Below are positions 16,487-24,636 of a DNA stretch of 31,447 nt, piece by piece. Position numbers and translations under genes: made by a program. The notes under the pieces are model-generated. The model was given only the letters and a program-made list of their open reading frames with translations. It was not told the DNA's origin and searched no databases. Source of the DNA: Candidatus Parcubacteria bacterium (GTDB lineage Bacteria > Patescibacteriota > Patescibacteriia > CAIXNZ01); the NCBI GenBank assembly GCA_026395675.1, contig JAPLYF010000086.1, positions 1 to 31,447 of the forward strand, given 5' to 3'. Each line of letters opens with the position of its first letter. The first letter of the stretch is position 1.

Positions 16487-17767
16487 ATGAATCAAAATTC
16501 AAAATCTGCCAGCCAAAATTTTTCAGGTTTAGGTATAGCGCCTGGCCTTTTGGAAATAATCGCCAGATTAAATTATAAAAATCCCACTCCTATCCAGCGC
16601 CAAGCTATTCCTATTGCTTTGCAAGGCAAAGATCTGGTTGGCGTTGCTCAGACAGGCACAGGCAAAACACTGGCTTTTGGCATTCCCATGATCCAACGAT
16701 TGCATCAGATAAATGGCCAAGGACTAGTGGTTTTGCCTACGCGCGAACTGGCAGTCCAGGTTGATGAGGCCTTGCGCAAAGTAGGCACAAAATCTGGTTT
16801 GCGCACAGTAGTGCTTATCGGCGGTACCCCAATTTATCCTCAAATCCAGGCAATTAGACGCAATCCTCATATTATTATTGCCACGCCAGGCCGGCTCAAT
16901 GATCATCTGCAGCAAAAAACCTTGCGGTTGAAGAATGTCAAAATTGTTGTGCTTGATGAAGCTGATCGCATGCTGGACATGGGCTTTGCTCCGCAAATTA
17001 AAAAAATCTTTCAAGAGCTGGGGCCTGACCGTCAAACAATGCTTTTTTCCGCGACCATACCCCCAGAAATTATGAAAATGGCCACTAGCTATCTGAAACT
17101 GCCAATTAGGATAGAGATGGCTCCGACCGGGACAACGGTTGAAAATGTGAGTCAGGAAATTTTTATTATTCCTAGAGATGCCAAAGTCCGTTTAGTAGAT
17201 AAACTTTTAGAACAATATTTAGGTCCCACTCTTATTTTTACCAGAACAAAACATGGGGCGAAAAAACTCACCAGAGCAATTCGCGATATGGGTCACGCAG
17301 CCGCCGAGATTCATTCCAACCGCTCCCTTAGCCAGCGTCGCGATGCCTTGCAAGGATTTAAAACAGGCAAATATCGCGTCTTAGTCGCGACTGATATAGC
17401 ATCCAGAGGCATTGATGTGACTGGCATTGAACTGGTTATCAACTTTGACATGCCGACTCAGACTGAAGATTACGTGCATAGGATCGGACGCACGGCCCGG
17501 GCCGGAGCCAGCGGCCATGCTATTTCTCTGGCCACGCCAGAACAGCGCAAAGAGTTGCGCGATATTGAACGCTTAATCAGAAAAAGCCTGCCGATTTCGC
17601 CAGTGCCAGAGCTCCCTCCGACGCGCCAGCCCAAATTCAGGCCAGTTAATCAGCCGGAGTCAGCCAATTGGCCAAAACACCAGGGTCCCAATTTCGCTCG
17701 CCGCCGCCCGTTTCGCCATCAGCGACAGGGGAACAGGCGTAGGCAGGGAAGATTTCGAAACAATTAA
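16487..17767 (+). CDS. DEAD-box ATP-dependent RNA helicase (RhlE-like)
   Basis: 426 residues with the full motif set: Q motif PTPIQRQAIP, motif I AQTGTGKT (54-61), Ia PTRELAVQ, GG, TPGR, motif II DEAD (157-160), motif III SAT (188-190), IV LIFTRTKHGA, V TDIASRGID, VI HRIGRTARAG (331-340). After the core there is a short tail rich in Arg, Pro, Gln and Asn that probably binds RNA, as in RhlE-type proteins. The role is remodelling of RNA or ribosome precursors in the cytoplasm. No promoter or Shine-Dalgarno could be assigned; the ATG follows an AT-only stretch that also holds the divergent transposase start. Confidence 0.95.
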   Translation: MNQNSKSASQNFSGLGIAPGLLEIIARLNYKNPTPIQRQAIPIALQGKDLVGVAQTGTGKTLAFGIPMIQRLHQINGQGLVVLPTRELAVQVDEALRKVGTKSGLRTVVLIGGTPIYPQIQAIRRNPHIIIATPGRLNDHLQQKTLRLKNVKIVVLDEADRMLDMGFAPQIKKIFQELGPDRQTMLFSATIPPEIMKMATSYLKLPIRIEMAPTGTTVENVSQEIFIIPRDAKVRLVDKLLEQYLGPTLIFTRTKHGAKKLTRAIRDMGHAAAEIHSNRSLSQRRDALQGFKTGKYRVLVATDIASRGIDVTGIELVINFDMPTQTEDYVHRIGRTARAGASGHAISLATPEQRKELRDIERLIRKSLPISPVPELPPTRQPKFRPVNQPESANWPKHQGPNFARRRPFRHQRQGNRRRQGRFRNN

Positions 17768-17785
17768 AACTATTCTGTTATAAAA

Positions 17786-18034
17786 ATGTACTATCTTTAT
17801 ATCCTTAAATGCGCTGATAAAACCTTGTATACTGGCATTACCATTGATTTGGCGCGCCGACTAAAGGAACATAATTTCTCAAAACTCAGTGCTAAATATA
17901 CGCGCGCTCGCAGGCCAGTAAAGCTGGCCTATTCTAAAAGATTCCGCAATCGAGGAGCAGCTTCTAGAGCAGAGGCAAAACTAAAAAATCTGACAAGATC
18001 TGAGAAACTAAATATTATTAAAAATACTTTATGA
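17786..18034 (+). CDS. GIY-YIG domain protein (UPF0213/YhbQ-like nuclease)
   Basis: 82 residues. YYLYILKCADKTLYTGIT is the GIY-YIG motif (YxY...YTG) with the following Arg in LARRLKEHN, and KLAYSKRF / SRAEAKLK matches the small stand-alone family. Members are structure-selective nucleases with poorly known roles. It begins 18 bases after the helicase stop and its final ATGA overlaps the next gene, so it is translationally coupled to it. Confidence 0.88.
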   Translation: MYYLYILKCADKTLYTGITIDLARRLKEHNFSKLSAKYTRARRPVKLAYSKRFRNRGAASRAEAKLKNLTRSEKLNIIKNTL

Positions 18035-18786
18035 AAAAATTTAAAGAATTCCTAGAACAAAAAATGGAAAAGCCGATTAAATTAACCAGAGAGGATGTAA
18101 TTAAAAGACTTGAGAAAGGCGAAAAATTAGAAAATTGTAATTTAGCAGATCTTGATTTGTCAGGTTTAAATTTTGAAGGGAAAAGCTTTCGCGACTCTGA
18201 TATCCGGGGCGTAACTTTATATAATGAGTCGCAAAAAGAGGGCACCAACATTAAAAACGCTGATTTTACAGATGCGGTAATTGCAGATCCAGGTCTAGAA
18301 GTTTTATTTGCTCTCGTAAATGCAGAGGGAACAACCTTTGGCTTTACCGAAAATTTGCTGGTTAGAAGAAAACGCCAACGAGAATCAGGGAAAATTCCAG
18401 AAGCTGCAGATATTGGCGGACTTTTTAATTTCAATGGCAGTGCCGGCAATTTTAAAAAAACCAAATGGCTTAACTCTGATTTTGGCGGCGGTTCTGGTTA
18501 TGAAACGCTTTTTCCTAATGCTGATTTAAGTGAAGCAGAAATAACTGGCTGTGATTTGAATCAAATTGATTTTTCAAAGACCAAAATTGATAATATTAAA
18601 ATAATTGACCCGCTTACGCTTCAGGGCATGAAAATAAATGTAAATCAAATTGAAACCTTAACTCAAGCTATCAAATTAACAAACAAAGAAGCGCAATCTG
18701 AATTTTTAAAAGAGATAGAAGCGAAGGGATCAAGAAAAGCCCTAGAAGATTTCTTTGAAATAGTTATTGCAGAAATAAAAGACTAA
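18031..18786 (+). CDS. Pentapeptide-repeat-like protein
   Basis: 251 residues. Several stretches follow the pentapeptide pattern A(D/N)LXX: CNLADLDLSGLNFEG, RDSDIRGVTL, KNADFTDAVI, PNADLSEAEITGCDLNQIDFSKTKIDNIKI. These should form a short quadrilateral beta-helix, interrupted by a ~60-residue segment. The last 60 residues look helical. The function is not known; it overlaps the GIY-YIG gene by four bases (ATGA), so the pair is co-translated. No signal peptide. Confidence 0.65.
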   Translation: MKKFKEFLEQKMEKPIKLTREDVIKRLEKGEKLENCNLADLDLSGLNFEGKSFRDSDIRGVTLYNESQKEGTNIKNADFTDAVIADPGLEVLFALVNAEGTTFGFTENLLVRRKRQRESGKIPEAADIGGLFNFNGSAGNFKKTKWLNSDFGGGSGYETLFPNADLSEAEITGCDLNQIDFSKTKIDNIKIIDPLTLQGMKINVNQIETLTQAIKLTNKEAQSEFLKEIEAKGSRKALEDFFEIVIAEIKD

Positions 18787-18849
18787 AACTAATATTTATG
18801 CCCTCAACTTTCCTAAAAATTTTATAAACTATTTTATCTTTATCCAAAT

Positions 18850-19302
18850 ATGAAAAAAGAGAATGGTAAAATTATTGATGCCAGTTCCCGATTTGAAGAA
18901 GCAAGAAAAAAAGCAGATGTTAAAAAAGTGGCAGAAATACTAAAAGAAAATCTTCAAAAAGATGGCCTTGAAGTTATTGATCCCAATGAATTTTTTGACG
19001 CAATACAACAAGTAAAAGAAGCCCCTTTAATGCCTTTCATTCTTGCGGCTAAAAATTGTGTTGCGAGAGTAAGGCCAAATCTTTTCAAAGATAAAGGTAT
19101 AAATTTAGATAATGTTGAAGAAAAAATAAATAAAATTTATGGCAAAAATGGAGAAGAAACCGAATCGATATTGTATTCTCTTAAACAAATTTTAAAGCAT
19201 GTGGTTTATTTTTTAGAAACCAACCCCGATGAAGAAGAGCTGGACAACACAATTAAATCTTTAAAAATACTATTATCCGGTAAATGGTACGATCAAAAAT
19301 AG
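18850..19302 (+). CDS. Hypothetical helical protein
   Basis: 150 residues, not recognised. Highly charged and predicted mostly helical by eye, with a possible coiled-coil start (FEEARKKADVKKVAEILKE) and no Cys cluster, signal peptide or membrane segment. It follows the pentapeptide-like gene by 63 bases on the same strand. Codon use matches its neighbours, and the frame with its charged amphipathic composition suggests a real gene. Confidence 0.55.
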   Translation: MKKENGKIIDASSRFEEARKKADVKKVAEILKENLQKDGLEVIDPNEFFDAIQQVKEAPLMPFILAAKNCVARVRPNLFKDKGINLDNVEEKINKIYGKNGEETESILYSLKQILKHVVYFLETNPDEEELDNTIKSLKILLSGKWYDQK

Positions 19303-19371
19303 CTATATTTATTTTGAAATATTCAGGCGCCATTGGCCTCTTTTTAGCTATTTTTCTCTAGAAACAAAATA

Positions 19372-19400
19372 TTGACATTCACCCTAATTTACTATATAAT
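19372..19400 (+). promoter_or_regulatory. Perfect-consensus sigma70 promoter for tRNA-Glu
   Basis: TTGACA at 19372-19377, 17 bases, TATAAT at 19395-19400. It is the only full-consensus promoter in the window and points at the tRNA gene 140 bases downstream. Confidence 0.85.
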
Positions 19401-19436
19401 ATCTATATAATCCCACTTTCTAGGGATTTTTAAATT

Positions 19437-19535
19437 GTAGAAATTAGATATTAGATACTGGAAATTAGTGAAGGGATATTTTAATATTTATAAAAAACCA
19501 ATCTCAAATTTCTAATTTCTAATTACCAATTTCCA
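19437..19535. repeat. Inverted AT-rich repeats in the tRNA-Glu 5' leader
   Basis: Words of the type GAAATTAG and GGAAATTAG (19440-19470) reappear as CTAATTTC and CCAATTTCC (19515-19535) on the other strand. They lie between the tRNA promoter and the mature tRNA, so the precursor would carry a leader of about 130 bases. Confidence 0.5.
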
Positions 19536-19540
19536 ACCAT

Positions 19541-19615
19541 GCCGCCATCGTCTAGTGGTTAGGACACCAGGTTTTCATCCTGGTAACCGGGGTCCGATTC
19601 CCCGTGGCGGTACCA
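19541..19615 (+). tRNA. tRNA-Glu (anticodon TTC)
   Basis: Full cloverleaf by eye: acceptor GCCGCCA / TGGCGGT (first pair G-U), D-arm with TAGTGGTTAGGAC, anticodon stem CCAGG/CCTGG with loop TTTTCAT (anticodon TTC), T-arm CGGGG-TCCGATT-CCCCG, discriminator A and an encoded CCA (19613-19615). Confidence 0.96.
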
Positions 19616-19634
19616 AGAAGAAACCATTCGAGAG

Positions 19635-19666
19635 ACCCTGATGCCTCAATAAAATCAAGGGTTTTT
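19635..19666 (+). terminator. Terminator after tRNA-Glu
   Basis: ACCCTGAT (19635-19642) pairs with ATCAAGGGT (19653-19661, one bulge), followed by TTTTT. Confidence 0.65.
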
Positions 19667-19689
19667 GAAACTCACTTTTTGTAAAAAAC

Positions 19690-19713
19690 GAGCACCCCTG
19701 CGGGACTCGAACC
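19690..19713 (-). other. tRNA 3'-end remnant (possible attachment-site scar)
   Basis: On the minus strand GGTTCGAGTCCCGC runs into AGGGGTGCTC, which reads like the T-loop, 3' T-stem and acceptor of a tRNA. The 5' T-stem that should pair with CCCGC is missing (TTTGG instead), so this is not an intact tRNA and it does not match the adjacent tRNA-Glu. tRNA 3' halves are the usual integrase targets; an attachment role is inference. Confidence 0.4.
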
Positions 19714-20080
19714 AAAAATAGTGGCGTACCTTAGACCAAAAATTTTTATCGCAAGGCTAAATTGCCAAAGCGGAGGGATTAGATTCCCTTTTCGGGTAGT
19801 GCCCCTCTTATTGGACCGGAGGAAGATTAAAAAGGGGATCATGGCATTGTCCCACTGGTTGTAAAGCTTAAATAAAGAACCTTCGATGCTTACGATGCTT
19901 ATTTGCAATTTAATCAAGAAAAAATACAAAGTGTAAAATAGTGATTATATATTATATAAATTAATCACGTAGTCCTAGATATTATATAGAAATTTTTTTA
20001 TTGATTGATGGGAATCGGGTGTTTTCTTCGTTGCGCTACAAAAATGATTAAATTAAAATATTATCAAAAAAGTATTTTTG
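19714..20080. other. Gene-poor stretch before the biosynthetic-like cluster
   Basis: No convincing gene. An 85-codon minus-strand frame (19672-19929) has no recognisable domain and contains the tRNA-like remnant, so I treat it as spurious. A GTGATTA...TAATCAC inverted pair lies near 19949-19970. A possible weak promoter for the following operon is TTGCGC (20031-20036), 17 bases, TAAAAT (20054-20059). Confidence 0.35.
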
Positions 20081-20785
20081 ATGTTTAACAAATTTATGAA
20101 AATTAGAAACCATGTTATAGTAATTACCGGTGGCACTAAAGGTTTAGGGTTGGCTTTAAAATCAGCTTTTATTGCAAATGGAAATAAAGTCGTAATCGCA
20201 GCTCGTTCGATAGAAAAAAATAAAAATAAATCAGATAATAATTTTTTAGCGATAGAAACTGATGTTAGAAAAGAAGCAGATGTAAAAAAATTAGCCGAAA
20301 TAGTAAAGAAAAAATTTAAACGTATTGATATCTGGATTAACAATGCTGGAATTTGGTTTCCGCATGCATTAATTGAAAAAACAAACATTAAAAAAGTTCA
20401 TGAGCTTATGGAAGTAAATTTTTTTGGCACTTTTTATGGGTCAAAATATGCATTAATAACAATGAGGAATCAAAAAAAAGGAGTGATTGTAAATATTCTT
20501 TCTTCTAGCGCTCTAGATGGAGGTGTCGGATCGTCTGGCTACTGTTCTAGTAAATTTGCGGCTTCAGGTTTTACAAAATGTTTAAGACTAGAGGCCGCAA
20601 ATGATGGGATAAATGTTATTTCGGTATATACACGTGGTATGAAAACTAATTTTTTTGATAAAAAAAAACCAAGCAATTACCATAATTTTATGGATCCGAA
20701 ATATGTCGCAAAAAAAATTATTGAAAATTTAGAATTAAAAAAGCCGATGCAAGATTTAATAATAAATAGTCAAGATAATAAATGA
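20081..20785 (+). CDS. Short-chain dehydrogenase/reductase (SDR)
   Basis: 234 residues from the ATG at 20081; the ATG at 20096 (MKIRNHVIVITGG) is an equally good start. Classical SDR features: dinucleotide-binding TGGTKGLG, DVRKEADV (the Asp that contacts adenine), NNAG, a catalytic Ser in ILSSSALDG, and the YxxxK motif YCSSK. It reduces or oxidises an alcohol/carbonyl with NAD(P)H; the Arg in AARS after the second strand suggests NADP(H). The substrate is unknown. First gene of a tight same-strand cluster; its stop overlaps the next start (ATGA). Confidence 0.9.
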   Translation: MFNKFMKIRNHVIVITGGTKGLGLALKSAFIANGNKVVIAARSIEKNKNKSDNNFLAIETDVRKEADVKKLAEIVKKKFKRIDIWINNAGIWFPHALIEKTNIKKVHELMEVNFFGTFYGSKYALITMRNQKKGVIVNILSSSALDGGVGSSGYCSSKFAASGFTKCLRLEAANDGINVISVYTRGMKTNFFDKKKPSNYHNFMDPKYVAKKIIENLELKKPMQDLIINSQDNK

Positions 20786-21288
20786 AAAAGATTATAATTA
20801 ATAAAAGAGGCGTTTATACATATTGGCAAGGCAATATCTTGTTGGTTGGGAAAAGAGGATCAAGCATTGAAAAAAGGGGTGGCGGTACTTTTTTACTTAA
20901 TCAGAACAATCAATTAATCGAAAACAATATTTATATTTTAAATGGTTACGTAAAAGATGGAGGAGCTGTATATCTTAATAATTGTCATAATATTGAAATC
21001 AAAAATTGTGTATTTGTTTTAAATTTTGCAAAGTGGGGTGGCGGCATATATATTGAAAAAAGCAAAAATGTTTCAATAGTAAATAATTATTTTATTTTAA
21101 ATTTAGCAGTGCGTGATGGTGGTGCAATCTCCATTAGTTACAGTAGAAATGTAAATTTAACTAATAATAAATATTTGTGTAATTTTTCATTTCGTAAAAA
21201 TCCCAATATTGATGTGTTTAAAAGTAGCAAAGTGTTTTATAATAATGAATTGATTGATAAATATGGGAGATCGACAAAAATAAAATAA
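20782..21288 (+). CDS. Small right-handed beta-helix (pectin-lyase-like) protein
   Basis: 168 residues. Repeating rungs are visible: KDGGAVYLNNCHNIEIKN, KWGGGIYIEKSKNVSIVNN and RDGGAISISYSRNVNLTNN, each GG(A/G)hxh followed by N-rich turns, the pattern of parallel beta-helix proteins. No signal peptide is present, so it is probably cytoplasmic, unlike secreted pectin lyases. A catalytic role cannot be assigned; it may be a scaffold or a divergent lyase/isomerase. It overlaps the SDR gene by four bases, which indicates coupled translation. Confidence 0.7.
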   Translation: MKKIIINKRGVYTYWQGNILLVGKRGSSIEKRGGGTFLLNQNNQLIENNIYILNGYVKDGGAVYLNNCHNIEIKNCVFVLNFAKWGGGIYIEKSKNVSIVNNYFILNLAVRDGGAISISYSRNVNLTNNKYLCNFSFRKNPNIDVFKSSKVFYNNELIDKYGRSTKIK

Positions 21289-21343
21289 AATATTATACTT
21301 GAACAAATAGGTAAAAACATTATAAAGCTTATAAGTTAAATAT

Positions 21344-22471
21344 ATGCTTAATAAAAATGAACGATTTCCCCACCAGCAAATAAATTTAAATGATAAAGAA
21401 AAAGCATTGAGTGTTTATGGAAAAGAAAAGTTTGCGCCATGGGAGGCGAAGCAACATGTTGAATGGATAATAAATAATTTTAAAAATCATTTTTCTTCAT
21501 TAAATTATAAAGAGGAGCCCTCAGTTTTGATTAGTTCGGGAGTTGATCAAAGTGTTAGATTTATTGGTTCACCGATAAGCGTTCTAAAACCATATTTAAT
21601 AAAAAGAGAGATTCCTGTCCCGGGTGTGTTTATACACCAAGATTGTATTAGAACAAGAAATTTAGACAAATTGTTAGATGATGATTTTGAACCTATGTGG
21701 GGATCGTATTTTCCTGATTTAGAAGCAATCACTCCTCCCGAAAGAATTGATGCCGGGTGTAATGAGGCTTTTGATTTTTTTGAAAAAAAATTAGGAATTA
21801 CACGGGACAATATCTTAATAAGAATCAACTCGGCCGATAAAGAATTATTAGAAATTTGTCAAAAACGTTTTAGTAAAAACAATTTAGAAGTTGATGGAAG
21901 AAAAACTGAATATTATAGACACAAATTGGGAATTAAGGGTTATATAGGCAAAAATTGCAACATCGCATTACGAAATTCCGATGGTAATGGTTTTTCCGAT
22001 GTGGCCAATTTGATTATTATTGAAAATTCTGATTCAAAAATTTGTTTAGAAATTTCAATTGGCACAACCACCATACTTAAAGAGCTTTATGGGTTAGATC
22101 ATGTTCAAGACGGCACTCCAGTTGAAGGTTTAAAATCAGTTGATAAAAAATTCAGAAGAAAATTTGAAGATGCAATTATAACAAGTGCAGTGTTATTTCG
22201 TGAAGGTCTTAGACCGTTCGGTCAGCATAATCGAAACAGGATATTAAAAAAATATGTTCAGGCGATAAGTTATTTTAGAGCAAAATGCAAAGTTGAGATT
22301 GATGATTTAAAAAAAATTATTGCACAATTTGAAGAAAGGGAATTTTCAGGTTCTGATGATGAAGTTACCATGTTATTAGTAGATTTTATTACTGCCTTCG
22401 AAAAAGAATTAAAGTTTAAAAAAAATTTGAGTCAAAATCAGCAAAAAATTAAACAAGCTTTATTTTTATAA
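21344..22471 (+). CDS. Alanyl-tRNA-synthetase-like enzyme lacking editing and C-Ala domains
   Basis: 375 residues, against ~870 for bacterial AlaRS. Order and local similarity follow the AlaRS N-terminal half: VLISSGVDQSVRFIG (AlaRS FTNAGMxQFKDVFLG), HQDCIRTRNLDKL (SQRCVRAGGKHNDL), DDFEPMWGSYFPD (HTFFEMLGNFSFGD), then the tRNA-recognition-like helix FEDAIITSAVLFREGLRPFGQHNRNRILKK (AlaRS ADHxRxLxFxIxDGVxPSNEGRGYVLRR; I give the alignment piecewise). The active-site Arg in IRTRN is retained. It probably activates alanine or a related amino acid as adenylate; without the editing and C-Ala parts it may act on a non-tRNA acceptor. It is 55 bases after the beta-helix gene and eight bases before the MccF-like gene. 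Confidence 0.72.
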   Translation: MLNKNERFPHQQINLNDKEKALSVYGKEKFAPWEAKQHVEWIINNFKNHFSSLNYKEEPSVLISSGVDQSVRFIGSPISVLKPYLIKREIPVPGVFIHQDCIRTRNLDKLLDDDFEPMWGSYFPDLEAITPPERIDAGCNEAFDFFEKKLGITRDNILIRINSADKELLEICQKRFSKNNLEVDGRKTEYYRHKLGIKGYIGKNCNIALRNSDGNGFSDVANLIIIENSDSKICLEISIGTTTILKELYGLDHVQDGTPVEGLKSVDKKFRRKFEDAIITSAVLFREGLRPFGQHNRNRILKKYVQAISYFRAKCKVEIDDLKKIIAQFEEREFSGSDDEVTMLLVDFITAFEKELKFKKNLSQNQQKIKQALFL

Positions 22472-22478
22472 TAATCAT

Positions 22479-23477
22479 ATGATCGAAATCAAAAATCTCA
22501 TAAAACCAAAAAAAATTAAAAGTGGTCAACGCATAAGAGTTATAGCGCCTGTCAGGAGTATGAGTATCATTGGTGAAGAATGTAAAAAAATAGCAATAGA
22601 TAGATTTAATAAAGTTGGATTAGATGTTACTTTTGCAAAGCATGTAGACGAAATTGATGAATTTAATTCATCATCTATTGAATCAAGAATTGAAGATTTG
22701 CATGAAGCATTTGCAGACAAAAACATTGACGCAATTTTCACAGCTATTGGAGGCTATAATTCCAATCAACTTCTTCAATATATTGATTATAAATTAATCG
22801 CTAATAATCCAAAAATTATATGCGGTTTTTCGGATGTAACTGCCTTGACAAACGCGATTACAGCAAAAACGGGAATGATTACTTATTTGGGCCCTCATTT
22901 TTCTAGTTGGGGGATGAAACTTGGTTTTGAACATTCTTTGGATTATTTTATTAAGTGTTGCGTGAATGATTCGTCTTATTATGTTTCGCCATCAAACGAA
23001 TGGAGCGATGATCCATGGTATTTACATCAAGATAAAAGGCATTTTATTAAAAATAGCGGATACTGGGTAATGAACAAAGGGTATGCCGTGGGTCGTATCA
23101 TCGGCGGTCATGTGAGATGTTTAAATTCACTTCAAGGGACAGATTATTGGCCAGGCCTTGTTGATTCTATTTTAGTACTTGAAGAGGACGAGGAAATAAA
23201 TCCGCCTCTTTTTGATAGGCAGCTTCAATCATTAATACATCAATCAGAATTTTTCGGTGTTAAGGGAATTATAATAGGACGCTTTCAAAATCAAACAAAA
23301 ATGACAAGGGAGCTGCTACAAAAAATAATTAATACCAAAAAAGAACTTAAAGATATTCCCATTATTGCAAATTTAGATATTGGTCACACCACCCCTCAAA
23401 TTACAATCCCCGTGGGGGGCAGTATGGAACTATTGGCAAAAGAAAACGATATAAATATTAAAATAATTGAGCATTAA
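22479..23477 (+). CDS. S66-family peptidase, MccF-like (microcin C self-immunity / LD-carboxypeptidase family)
   Basis: 332 residues. The N-terminal half carries GGYNSNQLLQYIDY and the nucleophile elbow GFSDVTAL (Ser118), the C-terminal half the acidic ILVLEEDEE (Glu235/236) and DIGHTTPQ (His303), giving the Ser-Glu-His triad of S66. The block TYLGPHFSSWGMK and the overall length fit the MccF branch better than LdcA. MccF proteins cleave the amide joining an amino acid or peptide to a nucleotide in microcin C-like compounds; LdcA trims peptidoglycan tetrapeptides. No signal peptide is present, so it acts in the cytoplasm. It lies between two amino-acid-activating paralogues, which favours hydrolysis of an aminoacyl conjugate, but recycling of wall peptides is not excluded. 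Confidence 0.85.
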   Translation: MIEIKNLIKPKKIKSGQRIRVIAPVRSMSIIGEECKKIAIDRFNKVGLDVTFAKHVDEIDEFNSSSIESRIEDLHEAFADKNIDAIFTAIGGYNSNQLLQYIDYKLIANNPKIICGFSDVTALTNAITAKTGMITYLGPHFSSWGMKLGFEHSLDYFIKCCVNDSSYYVSPSNEWSDDPWYLHQDKRHFIKNSGYWVMNKGYAVGRIIGGHVRCLNSLQGTDYWPGLVDSILVLEEDEEINPPLFDRQLQSLIHQSEFFGVKGIIIGRFQNQTKMTRELLQKIINTKKELKDIPIIANLDIGHTTPQITIPVGGSMELLAKENDINIKIIEH

Positions 23478-23481
23478 AATT

Positions 23482-24600
23482 ATGCTACCAGCAAATTTAA
23501 AAAAACAAATTAATAAAATTGATTTAGAGGTAAAAAATTCAAAATTTAATTCTTTCGAATTGCCAGAATATGATCCAAAGACCCACTATATTGAATTAAC
23601 TAGAAGCGGCTATTTTTATGCCATTATTGCATTGCGGCAAAACATTAAAATGATAGCTGATTATTTTTTCGTGGAGAAGTGTGGCGCAAGAAATGTTGAT
23701 TTATTTATGATAACCCCTAGTATTTCTTCTCCCGTGGGTTTAGGCTCAGACTCACAAGCAATTCAAATTAAATTCGGCGATTTAGATTCTTATCTTGTAG
23801 ATTCATCTCAATTTGGTTTTGAGCCTTTAATCCACAATGGCATGGAAAAAATTTATTGCTACCTGCCATCAATTAGAGGCGAAGATCCAGACAAAAGACA
23901 TCTCAACCAATTTTTTAATTGTGAAGCCGAGATAAGGGGTGGAGTAGATAAATTATATCCTCTAATCGAAGATTTTGTTAAAACTCTTGCTGAAGGGTTG
24001 TTGTTAATGCCGAATATTTTAGAAAAATTAAGCTTGAATTACGATAAAACAATCGATTGTTTAAATCAAATTATTAAGCTAGATAAATTCCCTGAAATAT
24101 CTTTTGATGAAGCGGTTGACTTATTAGTAAAACACGGCAATGAAGGTTATATTAGATTCACAGAATCAGGAAGGGACTTAACTTCAGCTGGAGAATTAAA
24201 ATTGGCTGAAGTAATAGAATATAAAACACCTTTTTGGGTTAAAAATTTTGATCGTGACAGGGTTCCATTTTATCAAAAACCAAATCCAGAGAACCCAGAA
24301 AAAGTTATAAATGCAGACATGATTTTCCCGCCCTTAACTAGTAACTCTTTCGGCGGCGAGGTTGTTGGTAGCGGACAAAGACAAGATAATTATCAAGAAA
24401 TGCTAGAATCGTTAAAGAGACAAAACGTAGATCCCGCTCCCTACAATTGGTATATAAATTTAAGGAAATTACCGAGCTATCAAACAACTTCAGGGTTTGG
24501 GCTTGGAATAGAAAGATTTATTACATGGATATTATGTAGAGATGATATAAAAGACGTTATTATTTATCCGAGAATAAAAAATATTGAAACCTATCCTTAG
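23482..24600 (+). CDS. Asparaginyl/aspartyl-tRNA-synthetase-like class II enzyme without anticodon-binding domain
   Basis: 372 residues from the ATG at 23482, four bases after the previous stop; a TTG at 23467 is a less likely start. There is no N-terminal OB-fold. Class IIb motifs are visible: LVDSSQFGFEPLIHNGMEK (motif 1 and dimer region), GEDPDKRHLNQFFNCEAEI (motif 2, with the conserved Arg and Glu), and the motif 3 GFGLGIERFITWIL with its ATP-binding Arg. This architecture is that of AsnRS-derived paralogues, some of which act as ammonia or amine ligases on aspartate. I infer activation of Asp/Asn or an analogue and transfer to a small acceptor. Tight spacing puts it in the same operon as the MccF-like gene. 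Confidence 0.8.
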   Translation: MLPANLKKQINKIDLEVKNSKFNSFELPEYDPKTHYIELTRSGYFYAIIALRQNIKMIADYFFVEKCGARNVDLFMITPSISSPVGLGSDSQAIQIKFGDLDSYLVDSSQFGFEPLIHNGMEKIYCYLPSIRGEDPDKRHLNQFFNCEAEIRGGVDKLYPLIEDFVKTLAEGLLLMPNILEKLSLNYDKTIDCLNQIIKLDKFPEISFDEAVDLLVKHGNEGYIRFTESGRDLTSAGELKLAEVIEYKTPFWVKNFDRDRVPFYQKPNPENPEKVINADMIFPPLTSNSFGGEVVGSGQRQDNYQEMLESLKRQNVDPAPYNWYINLRKLPSYQTTSGFGLGIERFITWILCRDDIKDVIIYPRIKNIETYP

Positions 24601-24636
24601 AATTTATTGAATTATTAACCAAGCAGGATTAGTTTA

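Noticed and set aside
19672..19929. An 85-codon minus-strand frame next to tRNA-Glu.
   Set aside because: It contains the tRNA-like fragment, has no domain and no start signals; the sequence looks like remnant DNA.
19660..20080. A T-box or other riboswitch ahead of the aaRS-like cluster.
   Set aside because: There is no AGGGTGGNACCGCG block, no specifier arrangement and no terminator/antiterminator pair; the nearest similarity (GTGGCGTACC at 19721) is too weak.
22479..23477. Treating the S66 protein as a plain LD-carboxypeptidase of wall recycling.
   Set aside because: Not excluded, but the missing signal peptide, the MccF-like blocks and the position between two amino-acid-activating paralogues make the MccF branch the better reading.
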